Assembly: GCA_005223375.1 (NCBI GenBank) | Contig: RXOD01003873.1 | Span: forward strand, 1-41,720 | Length of the DNA: 41,720 nucleotides | Origin: Amoebophrya sp. AT5.2 | Lineage: Eukaryota > Sar > Dinophyceae > Syndiniales > Amoebophryaceae | Direction: 5' to 3' | Part shown: positions 1 to 8,900 of the stretch, piece by piece | Numbering within the stretch: position 1 is the stretch's first letter | How the letters are laid out: the number at the start of each line of letters is the position of its first letter | Made by a program: the position numbers and the translations under genes | The notes under the pieces: model-generated | The model's input: only the letters and a program-made list of their open reading frames with translations | The model's database searches: none | Told to the model about the DNA's origin: nothing

Positions 1-1824
1 GCCCTGCGCTGGGGATCGTATACCGAAACGCAAAAAACAGAAATGCCGCAGCTGTGTGGCATACGGCCCCGCAGGTGCTCTGGCCTCATCCCAGGCCCGT
101 ACAATGCCCTTCGTGGTGGCCTGGGTGTCCCCTGTCCGCTTCCCCTTGAACTGCGCGAAAAGGGCGAAACTCCAGTTGAAAGCACCTTTGACTCAAAAGA
201 CAAAGGCTCGGCTCGGGCAAGCGTCCAGCGACTCCACAAGTTCTTCTTCGCCGCACGACGGAAGGCGTGGAACCGGAGGCGGAATTTGATGTTGGAATCG
301 CAGAAGAACGAAGGAGCGGTGGGAGAAATAAGTGGTAGCGGTGGAGACAGAGAGGAGGAACACGAACAGGATCAGGAAGACGAAGAACGGGCGGGAAGCA
401 GCTACCTCGCTCGCCGGCCCTCGTTGATACAACATCATGATCTGCGGGGGAAGAAGTTGACGCAGACGAGGGGGAATGGAGGAAAGGCGAAGCAGGAGGA
501 AAAGTGGTGGCGGCACTGGAGCCGCAGGAAGCAGCAGTGGTATTGGACTCAGAGGTCGCTCGGCCGCCGCATGAAGCTGGGCGGGAGAGCGAGAGGGGGA
601 GGCGGATTCCTGCCTAGCAGCGGGAGACGTCGTCCGAGAAATAACCCACCGCGCCGGCGCAAAGGGCGGGTGGAGCAAGACGAGTACTTTTTTTCCACGG
701 ATCTTCACTCCGGCGAAAGCGGTGTGGTCCCTAACGAAGGGAGAGATGCTATAAGCCAAAAGCCGAGGTTGAGGTCCAAGATAAAGACAACGGACGGTGG
801 AGAACAAGCTCCCCACATCAAGTTGTTCCCGACGGAGGAGCCGCAGGAGGCGGCTCTGCTGCACCCCTCTCCCCGCAAGCTCCCGCAGCATCTCTCTGAT
901 CCTGCATCCTCGCATAGCTCCCGGTGGGACACAGACGTGGACGGGCTGCAGACCAGGTCTCGGTTTGACCTATCGGATCCCGGCGAGGCGTATTCAGCGG
1001 AAGCGGCGAGAAGTCGCAGCCCCCAACGGACGCCGGAAGAGTCCTCGGGGGCGTGGTCGTGCTCGTCGCCGGGCTCGGCGAGAAGTGGTGGTCTGCTTGG
1101 TGTCGGAGGCGAGGGTGTCGGAGGCGAGGGTACCAGAGGTTGGGGGGAGCTCGAAAAATCGTTTTTCCGGAAAAATAGTTCAAGTTCGGCATCAACCGCG
1201 GCATCCACTCCCGAACTCCTCCGCTACAACGACAAAGCCTCCATGCGTCAAATGTCGCCGTCAGAGGCAGAGCTGCAGAAGAACGGTCAGAGCCACAGCC
1301 CGTCGCCCGACGCTTCGAAGGACGAAAGCTGTTCTCCCGACCTCGATCTATTGAAGACCGCCGCCGGGGTGCCCGTGCAAGATGCAGACGAAGATGATGA
1401 GCTGGCGCCTGTTTCACCGGATGAAGATAACGGGGGTCCTGAGCCTGGTCCTGAACCAGCCGCAGGACGGTCATCCCCAGGCACAGGAGGTGCTGAACCA
1501 GCCGCATCGGCATCGGCGGCGCCCCAAACCGCCTTGGGCGGCGGTTTTCTCCAGATCTTCCCAGGGGGCTCACCTCTAGACCCCGGCCCACCTCTAGACC
1601 CAGGCTCACCTCTAGACCCAGGTCTGGGCGTTTTTCTGCCGCTGAGTGAGGTGCGACTGCCAGGCGTGGATGCGCAGGGGAGAGTGATCCAGGGCCACGA
1701 AGAAGTGGATTCCGAAGGCTCGACCGCGGACGGCTTGGGCGGCTCGGAATTCAGTATGCCGCGAGATGAAATTGGGGAATATCAGGAAATTGGGGGAGAT
1801 GGAGATGGGGAGTCGGATTTTTAG
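1..1824 (+). CDS. Acidic, low-complexity hypothetical protein (5'-partial)
   Basis: The frame is open from the left edge to a TAG stop at 1822-1824. The first in-frame ATG is at 43 (593 residues), but the codons before it are also open, so the gene may begin outside the window. I recognise no enzyme domain. The N-terminal third is basic with Arg/Lys runs. The middle is rich in Ser, Gly and Glu. The C-terminal third is acidic and Pro-rich, including three copies of a six-residue S/P-P-L-D-P-G unit. This composition suggests a largely disordered protein. The DNA of residues ~371-378 is one copy of the dispersed 20-bp motif described below, so part of the frame near 1100-1185 could be a retained intron ending in AG at about 1178. 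Antisense frames here look like shadows: their Leu/Pro-rich sequence mirrors the Glu/Arg-rich sense strand. Function unknown. Confidence 0.55.
   Translation, partial: ALRWGSYTETQKTEMPQLCGIRPRRCSGLIPGPYNALRGGLGVPCPLPLELREKGETPVESTFDSKDKGSARASVQRLHKFFFAARRKAWNRRRNLMLESQKNEGAVGEISGSGGDREEEHEQDQEDEERAGSSYLARRPSLIQHHDLRGKKLTQTRGNGGKAKQEEKWWRHWSRRKQQWYWTQRSLGRRMKLGGRARGGGGFLPSSGRRRPRNNPPRRRKGRVEQDEYFFSTDLHSGESGVVPNEGRDAISQKPRLRSKIKTTDGGEQAPHIKLFPTEEPQEAALLHPSPRKLPQHLSDPASSHSSRWDTDVDGLQTRSRFDLSDPGEAYSAEAARSRSPQRTPEESSGAWSCSSPGSARSGGLLGVGGEGVGGEGTRGWGELEKSFFRKNSSSSASTAASTPELLRYNDKASMRQMSPSEAELQKNGQSHSPSPDASKDESCSPDLDLLKTAAGVPVQDADEDDELAPVSPDEDNGGPEPGPEPAAGRSSPGTGGAEPAASASAAPQTALGGGFLQIFPGGSPLDPGPPLDPGSPLDPGLGVFLPLSEVRLPGVDAQGRVIQGHEEVDSEGSTADGLGGSEFSMPRDEIGEYQEIGGDGDGESDF
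1155..1174 (+). repeat. Dispersed 20-bp motif, copy 1
   Basis: AAAATCGTTTTTCCGGAAAA is present here and identically at 7140-7159 and 12921-12940. The core TTTTTCCGGAAAA is palindromic. In this copy it lies inside the open frame of the first gene and is followed after four bases by TAG, which could be a 3' splice site. Confidence 0.85.
1570..1623 (+). repeat. 3 x 18-bp in-frame tandem repeat
   Basis: Three back-to-back 18-bp units, each containing CCTCTAGACCC, encode S/P-P-L-D-P-G three times inside the first gene. The units differ at only a few bases, so the expansion is recent. Confidence 0.9.
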
Positions 1825-1844
1825 CTAGAGGACCATAACCGAGA

Positions 1845-1861
1845 TAGGGTTAGGGTTAGGG
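1845..1861 (+). repeat. Short telomere-like TTAGGG tract
   Basis: TAGGGTTAGGGTTAGGG lies 21 bases after the stop of the first gene. It is about 2.8 units of TTAGGG, too short to be a telomere. A similar scrap, TTTAGGGTTTAGGGG, occurs near 13725. Confidence 0.6.
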
Positions 1862-3592
1862 AGGTAATGGCAAAGGCAAAACCTCCTAACCCGCAAATGG
1901 CAATGGCAAAAAAAATGTCCCGTAGAAGTACAAAGCGGCTATGCCCAGCAGTCGCAGCTATCGTTATCGACCTTTGTTGAAGCTATGACTATGAGTCGAC
2001 TTACTAATAAGACTTTTTACCTTGCCTTCTTTGCCGTAGTTACTTGACTTCATACTTTATCTTTACCACTCATTTCTCGCGATAGGTTCACTCGCGTCCG
2101 TTGCATCATCCCTGATTGGCGGCCACGTCTGTCGCCTGATCATAAACACCTCTGGTAGAGTTGTGCTGTAGTTTGAATCCCAGCGCCAGCAATCTTAGCT
2201 TATTGGGAATGCGCGGCGCCCACGCCATATTCGTTGTCCAAGGAGCGGAATAAATATTTGAATGCCCTAACTAAAATGGTTTTAAAAACCTTTTTTTTTT
2301 GCGAGCACTTCCCTTCATTCGGGATTGCCGCCCCGCGCTGCTCAGCCTCCAAGTCCTCGACTGGTGCGCAGACTGTCTTACACTTACTACTTTGAACTAG
2401 ATGAAGACGAGTAATCCGTCCGGAACCGTAGCTCATGTTTTATTTAAAACGCAAGATGAGCGGACGGCCGTATATGTATATGATTGTCAACACCCTCCAA
2501 GTTGTGCTCCGTCAGGTCCATCAGTATGAGAAAGGATTGAGAAGTAAGTATCGAGAAGTAAAAATCCTAAAGTAGAAGATCCTGCACTGATAGGCACGCG
2601 GAGGTTTTAGTACTCGTGGTGTACGGGTGTACGTGTAGTAGCATCAGTGCGGAGTCCGGCGCCCACTGAGAAGCCAGCACGGGATTGCTTCCCCGATCCC
2701 GATGGCACATGAATCGGGCGGCCGTCGGAGCTGTACTTTCTACGGTTATGCATGTTTGCCGCTCAGAAATTTTTTTTATTGTACTTGCTACCCTTGCCGG
2801 AAAGTGTTATAAATGAAGGTACTACTTTGCCAGAACCGGAGCGGTAGATGCCCGTAAAAGGGTTGCGCTCGTGATCTGAACGTTCTCCATCCATTGGCTC
2901 ACAACTTATTCGCATGCTGCGCTGATGATTGACGGCTCTTTCTTCCAAGCTATAACTATAAGTTTTTCGGGCGTGGAGAGTCAGAGTTTCTCTTTCTGAG
3001 GTGGGTTGACATGTTGTAAGCCTATGTATAGTTCGGCGGATGCCAAACCAAGTTTTTCTATGTATAGTTCGCCTGAGCTTTATTCGATCATTGATGTGCT
3101 GGCGTCTAAAGCAGACCCCCTTGGCGTGCGCCGAAAGCAAAAACGAACCAGAAAGTCATGGGGCCAGAAGCTCAGCGGTAGAAGAAAGACGCAGGAGACG
3201 CTCTCGCTCTCCTCGTCGATCATCAACAGGGCCTCTTTTTGCGTATGTGACGGTGGCCACGACGGGGCCCATGTTTGTAGAAAGATCGAAGATGTTTGAA
3301 GATGTAATTGCATTGCCGGATCCAGTGATCGAATCAAGTAAAAGCGCTTCTACTTGGTTCAGAATCGTGATCTGATTTTGATCGGCTTACGATCTTCAGG
3401 ATCATGATCGGCATACGATCTTCAAGTGCATCGGATCTTCAAATTGTTCTACGACCTGCATGGATCTTTGTCATCCCAAAAGCTAGCATAAAGTCAAAAA
3501 AAAAATAAAGTATAACGAACTGCCAGCATACGAAGACGAACCTTTGAAGGATTCTTTGAGCCTCTTCGCGTATTTAAAAAATCTACCACAAC
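1862..3592. other. Intergenic region, no supportable gene
   Basis: Only short, compositionally poor reading frames occur here on either strand. I see poly-T/poly-A runs (around 2287 and 2770), two copies of CTATGTATAGTTCG (about 3022 and 3058) and a spaced 19-bp repeat at 3380-3424. No tRNA or rRNA could be recognised by eye. Confidence 0.5.
3380..3424 (+). repeat. Two 19-bp direct repeats, 26-bp spacing
   Basis: GATCGGCTTACGATCTTCA (3380-3398) and GATCGGCATACGATCTTCA (3406-3424) differ at one base. Several further GATC-containing words surround them (3369-3470). Role unknown. Confidence 0.75.
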
Positions 3593-4359
3593 TATGAAAC
3601 TTTCAACTGATTATTTTCAAAGTGATTAAAAAATTTTTTTGCAGAGAATTTCTCAACCAGCCAACTTGTATTCCAAGTAACCGAGCCAAGCAAGCCAATC
3701 AATCCAACCAAACCCAAGCGGTGTAATGATGGCCAATTTAAGGAAGCCAAAGTAAAACAAGTAGCAAGCTGGATTCTTGCCGCGGATAGAGAGGCAGCAT
3801 GAATTCGCAAGAATCTGATCGGGATTCAGCATCCGGGAAGTAGCTCAAAGCTGCGGCCCGCATGCTGAACCCCAGTCATATCCTGGCGGATTCGTTGTCT
3901 TCTCCCGGCGGCGGGGGGGTTCTTGGGGGCCCATGGACCCCCCCGGATTTGAACAGCTCGGAGCAAGTTTCTGATCGCGTTTGAGGCCTCCGGGAACCCC
4001 CCCCCGAAATTATTGGAATTGGCCCAATCGGAGGGGGGGGTTCCGGGAGGCCATCAGCTGGAATGTTGCTGAGCATCGGAAGACCGCAGCCCATCTCTCA
4101 CGGCACGCAATCACATAACGCCAGCCATCAGAATGGTTTTCGCTTTCAATCTCGTGGCGCTTGACACGAATCCGCGACAAGAATCCAGCGAGGCTATTAA
4201 TCAAATCAAACAAACGGAGGACAAATAACCAAGCCAAACAAACAAGCCAAACAATCGAGCCAACAGAGCAGCCACTTGAAAGCAGCCGCTCAAACATTCA
4301 AAATTCTCTGCAAAAAATTTTTTTAATTAGTTGCGAAATAATCAGTTGAAAGTGTCATA
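3593..4359. mobile_element. 767-bp TIR element (MITE-like) with 5-bp target duplication
   Basis: The ends 3593-3651 and 4301-4359 are inverted copies of each other: 59 bp each, about 52 of 59 matching, with outermost bases TATGA and TCATA. Immediately outside, ACAAC occurs on both sides (3588-3592 and 4360-4364), a perfect 5-bp target-site duplication. The interior has no transposase-like frame. It holds a strong GC-rich hairpin at 3985-4052 and CCAA-rich stretches on both sides. The picture is a non-autonomous cut-and-paste DNA transposon mobilised in trans. The superfamily cannot be assigned from the ends alone. The 5-bp duplication equals the length seen at the intron-like insertion at 29231-29627. 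Confidence 0.85.
3985..4052. repeat. Perfect-type GC-rich hairpin inside the TIR element
   Basis: Left arm 3985-4006 (GGCCTCCGGGAAC followed by a C-run) pairs with right arm 4029-4052 (a G-run followed by TTCCGGGAGGCC). The arms are separated by about 22 bases containing GGAATTGGCC. Homopolymer C9/G8 tracts form the stem base. Confidence 0.85.
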
Positions 4360-4374
4360 ACAACTTAGTCTTCT

Positions 4375-4845
4375 AGCTCTTTTAAGTAGTGTTGTGGTGC
4401 CGGCACTTCTTTCGAGCAAGTCAGTTCAACATTCTATCCCAACCGTAAAAGGAACAACAAGTCTGGGTAGGCTACTAATCTAAAACTTTTTTGCCACAAG
4501 CTTGGCCTTCAATCTACAACGAACCAAAGTCGCATTCGCTTCCTCGTGCCGTAGAATCTACCTGAAGAACAAGAAGCACTTCTCCGGGCCAGTTAGTTTT
4601 CTCGCTCTTCTGAAGTAGTGTTGTAGTGCCGGCACTTCTTTCGAGCAAGTCAGTTTATTCTATAGCCGTAAAATATTAAGGAACAACAAGTCTAGGTAGC
4701 TAGTACTGTAAAATTTTTTTGGTAGAAGCTTGGCCTTCTATCAACAACGAACCAAGCGAAAAATAAAGGTCGCAATCGCATTCGCTTCCTCGTACTGTAA
4801 AATCTACCTGAAGAACAAGAACAAGAAGCACTTCGCCGGGCCACC
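4375..4845 (+). repeat. Diverged ~235-bp tandem duplication
   Basis: Unit 1 (about 4375-4587) and unit 2 (about 4602-4845) run in parallel. Shared words include GCCGGCACTTCTTTCGAGCA, then GGAACAACAAGTCT, AAGCTTGGCCTTC, CAACGAACCAA, CGCATTCGCTTCCTCGT, AATCTACCTGAAGAACAAGA and CCGGGCCA, in the same order. Small indels and substitutions separate the copies. No gene is recognised in either. The block starts directly to the right of the TIR element. Confidence 0.85.
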
Positions 4846-5036
4846 TCATCTCTATCTGAATCTGATAGAAACAAAGCCGAGTTATAGGAACAACAGCGCG
4901 AAGGCATCCAAGGCGAAGGCATCGTCACCAGCAGGGCCACACTAGGGAGCTTCGCCTTTTTCCTATCGAATCCATCGGATCGCTGTCGGTCCTAGATCGC
5001 ACGAGGGTTCTTCACAGTTCTGGACACATCGCAGAG

Positions 5037-5319
5037 ATGAGCGGCAAGAGCGGGGGTCAGACGGCGGCCGCGCAGACACGGCGGATTCGGCGGCGCTTGC
5101 TTCCGCCGGCGGCCTGTTTGCTCACCGTGTTGCTGCCGAGCGCGCTCTACTTCTTGTCGGGGGTCGCGGCTGTGGGGATCCAGGACCGGGAGCGCCGCTG
5201 GGGCCGCATCTCCGTCGGACAACCGGATGTCTGGCCTGACGAACAAGCAACGCATCCGAATCGCTGGGCGGATTCCGTGCGGGAGACCCGGGAACATCAA
5301 TTGCGTACGAGACTACCGG
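5037..5319 (+). CDS. Short frame with N-terminal signal/anchor segment (tentative exon)
   Basis: An ATG at 5037 opens a frame whose residues ~19-47 read as basic residues followed by a Leu/Ala/Val-rich hydrophobic run (R-R-R-L-L-P-P-A-A-C-L-L-T-V-L-L), typical of a signal peptide or membrane anchor. About 45 hydrophilic residues follow. A GTGAGG donor-like site occurs at 5320, where I end the exon. The frame stays open to 5732, but beyond 5330 it is Glu/Arg-rich in the way expected of the antisense of a hydrophobic protein, so I do not extend it. No domain recognised. It may be an upstream exon of a gene whose other exons I cannot place. Confidence 0.35.
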
Positions 5320-5625
5320 TGAGGCCGGGCCTTGTTGAGGCCAGTGGCCAGCGAGGTCTCCTCGCGAGACAGTCTGCCGCGCAAGAAGGTCGTAGGGGAA
5401 GTGAACACGAACCGCTTCGCCGTCAAGGCGATAACCCCCTGGCCGAGGAAGAGCAGCACGAACGCCGTGGAGGAGAAACGCACGAGCCGCTGGAAGTCGT
5501 TGAGGAGAGGGGAGAGGAAGAGAGACACGACGGAAATGCCGGGGATGAAGAGGGAAATCGCGAAGCCGGCGACGCTGCACAATTCGTTGGATGGCGAGGG
5601 ATCAATCGGAGTACTTGCTTCGCAG
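5313..5625 (-). CDS. Membrane-protein fragment, opposite strand
   Basis: On the minus strand the frame read from 5625 down to 5313 gives a coherent hydrophobic sequence: about 20 residues around A-G-F-A-I-S-L-F-I-P-G, a short loop, then a second segment rich in V-L-L-F-L-G-Q-G-V-I-A-L, followed by a basic tail (T-A-K-R-F-V-F-T-S-P). This looks like two transmembrane helices of an integral membrane protein. No proper ATG start is visible. The ends fade into unrelated sequence, and the last ~50 bp of the helix-tail region is repeated at 5764-5813. I read it as an exon or a decaying fragment of a transporter-like gene. The family is not identified. Confidence 0.35.
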
Positions 5626-5813
5626 CGATCAAAAATTTTATTTTCACCGCCTTCAGGAACGCGAAGTCAAACCGGATCGACCTCTACCTCTACATCTACT
5701 GCAACTGCACTTTCCAAAAAAAATGCAATTGAATAGGTACTCTTCCGACACGTGCGCGACCTGCTGCCGCGCAAGAAGGTCGTAGGGGAAGTGAACACGA
5801 ACCGCTTCGCCGT
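5374..5813. repeat. 50-bp direct repeat (5374-5423 and 5764-5813)
   Basis: The 50 bases beginning CTGCCGCGCAAGAAGGTCGT are identical at the two positions, 390 bp apart. On the minus strand both encode T-A-K-R-F-V-F-T-S-P-T-T-F-L-R-G, so part of the antisense membrane-protein fragment was duplicated. Confidence 0.9.
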
Positions 5814-5837
5814 TGCCAGTCCGATCCGCCTGGGTTT

Positions 5838-5912
5838 GCTTCGCCGTCGCTTCGGCTCGCCGCCAGGGAAAGCGCTTCGCCGTCGCTTGGGCTCGCCGCG
5901 GCCAGGGAAAGC
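5838..5912 (+). repeat. Two tandem ~36/39-bp units
   Basis: Unit 1 (5838-5873) and unit 2 (5874-5912) both start GCTTCGCCGTCGCTT and end CCAGGGAAAGC. Unit 2 carries a 3-bp insertion. They lie just upstream of the zinc-finger gene start. Confidence 0.85.
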
Positions 5913-5969
5913 GACCCTCGCCGCGATGAAGATGGACGAAACGGAAACACGAGGTTGAGTTATCGGGAG

Positions 5970-8900
5970 ATGGGCCACCGCCTGCAAGAGATAATCGCCC
6001 GTGCCCCCAGAGAGCCTGGTCTTCAAGTGGAAGCGAAAAGTTGCGGCGACATGAACCCGCTTCCGCCTTTCCCTGCGTCGCCTGGACCCGCCAGCGGCAG
6101 CGGTTGGGCTGCGCCGGTGGGACGGCTGCAAGACGATGCGCCGTCCTCTCCTTCTTCCGCCGCAGACGACGATGAAGAGAAAAAGCTCGAAGCAGCTGGA
6201 ATTTCGGATTTCGAAGAGGACGCTGAGTTCGAATTTCTCGGCCGCGAAATGCGGAAGGAGGTGCGGCACGTGAAAAATTTGCAGGAGATGCTGGACGGTT
6301 TCGCGGTCGACCGCGAATCTCAGAGGACGATCGCGGACTGGCGCTCGTTTGGCCCCTGGCTCAAGCGGCACTTACAGACTCTGGAGCGGCAGTTACTCGA
6401 GGGGCCGCTGTTTTTCGCGGCCAAGGCGGAAGCCGAGTTGCCTCCGGTGTTTCTCTGGCAGCTGGGAGAAAGCTCTACTGATCCTCTGGTGGCGGATGCG
6501 GCGAGGCGCATATCCGAGTTGATCCGCGTAACGGGGCGGCTGGGTGCGGTTGTGACGGAATTACTGAAAGTTACAACGGCCGCTGGACATCTTCGGAACT
6601 GCTCGTACTACGGGGACGTGGTGAAACGTCGAGCTGCGGTGAAAGAGACGGCTGCACTCGCGCTCGTGAACGATTTCCCCGCAGTGCGCACCGCGTTACA
6701 TGGGACCGCCGCCGAGGACGCCGTCCGCCAGCTCTTCGCGTACCTGAAACAGTTCATCGAAGAAGGCCGGGGAGGTGGGAACCACTTCTACCGACAGGCG
6801 CGCAAGCAGCACGGGACGTTGCGCGAGTACTCCGCGGCCATATCGGAAGCGCGCCGGCTGGCCTCGGTATTGCTGCTTTTGCTGAAGCGCGCGGCGGCTG
6901 GGCCCCATCCACCAAACTCCGGCCCACGACCAGATCCGGTTGCTCCTGTAGCGCTCCCTGCCGGAGCTGAAGCGCCTAGTCCTGGTCTGACTCAGGAGGC
7001 GGTGAGGGAAAAGATGCTCGCTGCGGCCCGGAGCCTTGCGGACTGGGGCATGGTGCTGCGGAAAACGGTCGAGGTGGGGAACGAAGCCGAAGGCAAACCT
7101 GGTGAAGTAGCAGAGGTGTGTCCGGTTTGCGCACCTGCGAAAATCGTTTTTCCGGAAAACAACGCGAAGGAGTGCATGGCGGACAACTTCGGAGAGGCGT
7201 TTTTGTCGGTGGGTTCCGTCGGCCACCACGAGGGAAAGTGTGTTGGGGTGGGGTGCAAATTCCAAAAAAAAGGCTGCAAGCGCGGCAAGGATTGCCCGCG
7301 CTGCCATTTGTGTCCTTTCTTGACAAGGCACGAAGAAGAAGGTTTGCGGCGGAAAAAGACGGGCGAACGCGTGGGCGCCCCGCAAGTGGAACAGCAAGAG
7401 CCCTCTTCTCCTTCAGCACCTGTTGCGCAGCCTGTTGGTGGCCCGTGGTCGCCGAGTGAGGAGCTCTGGCACACAGGCCCAGAAGTTGCACCCGCACGAG
7501 GATCACCTTACGCGGAGAACAGAGAGAGCGATGTTGAGCCACCACGCCAACCTTCCGACGAGTGGCGGGAAAAGAAAACTACCGGACTGATGAAAAAGGA
7601 ACTGGAGGAGGCAGGACCTGAAGGATCTGGATCGGCCGCGCGGCTAGAAGAAGCGCTTTCGAAGGGTTCCGTCGGCCACTACGAGGGGAAGTGCTGCACC
7701 CGGGGGTGCAAGTACTTCAGCAAAAACAACGGAAGAGGCTGCAAGGAGGGCAAAAATTGTCTGCGATGCCATTTGTGCAAATGGCAAAGAAAGCACGAAA
7801 AATTTCCGCTTTATCTGCCGCCTTGGCCTTCGAAGCTTGTAAATGGCGCGAAACCGTTGTCGCCCGCCGAACAGCCCTCGCCGCCTCAAACGCCAAGCCA
7901 GCACCTGAGTGTTAGTGCTCCGCCTAGCAGCGCTTCCGACGTGGGTTCCGACGAGGAGCCTGGTCCTCTCGCTTCGACCAGCCCGCCGCGACCGCGGTTT
8001 CTCCCAACTCGGCCTCTACTCACTCCGCCGCACGACCGGCAAGAGCAGCCGTTTACGTTTTCGCGAGATGAAAGCTCCAGTTCCGGAGAGCCGAGTTCCA
8101 GTTCTGGGGAGCCACCGTTTCCCCGAGACTCTCGTGGGGGACCGGTTCTGAGCGGCGACGTTGCAGCACCTGACCGCGTTGCCGAGGTTGATGGGGGCGC
8201 CGTCGTGATAGAGGGGTCGTGCCCCAACTTCGGCTCAGGAGCCGTGGCGACCACCGCTTCTCCGCCGACGGAAGACGGGGCCGCTTTCGTGTGGAGGGCC
8301 ACCAGACGACACAAGGGTGGCACCTGGGTCGACAAAGCGGGGGAGGACCAGCGCGCGGCTGCCGAATCAGGGAGGATCGACGAGAAGGCGCGAGAGACTC
8401 TGGAAGGATATCTAGAATCCCAGTACCCCAGCCCGAACGATGGGGAGCTCGTTTCCCTGGAGGGCTTCGCATGCCGCTACTCCGCGGCTCGCGGCGGAAT
8501 CTGGACGGACGCCAAGCTTTCGGACTTCGCGGCGTCGATGCCGTTTATGGAGAGCATTTCTGAGCGAGGGGAGCGACTTCACGACTTCGCGAGCCTCTCG
8601 CGTGTGGAGAGCGGTTACACGGCTTCTGCTGTGGACGAGGCGCCGCGAGGAGCGGCCGGAGGGGACGACCGCGAGCAGCCGTTTTTTCTCCACCAGCCAG
8701 TGCCGCAGCGGCCGTGTCCTCCGCCGGGAAGATTCGCGCTCCCCGGGGCACCTTCCCCTGGCGGGGGAAGTGCGGTAACGGCGTGGCTTAACCACTTCGA
8801 CGACGCGGCGGAGCCGCAGCAGCAGCACGGTCCGGGCGACGGGCTTCTCCGCTACCGGCCCCTAAGTAGAGACTGCGCCGCGGCGTCGCCGGATACAAAA

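Noticed and set aside
193..915. Minus-strand 240-codon frame over the first gene
   Set aside because: Leu/Pro/Arg-rich shadow of the acidic and basic sense frame, with no start context or domain.
2165..2200. Possible tRNA T-arm (GTTTGAATCCC)
   Set aside because: No matching acceptor, D and anticodon arms could be found around it.
3006..3375. Overlapping ~100-codon + strand frames
   Set aside because: Two competing frames of similar length with no domain or composition signal, in AT-mixed intergenic DNA.
6340..6370. Dinoflagellate spliced-leader relic (GGCTCAAG)
   Set aside because: Only the last eight bases match, inside a coding frame; the upstream leader sequence is absent.
5667..6371. 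Minus-strand 234-codon frame across the zinc-finger gene start
   Set aside because: Mostly the antisense of the zinc-finger gene N-terminus. Only the duplicated 5764-5813 stretch has meaning.
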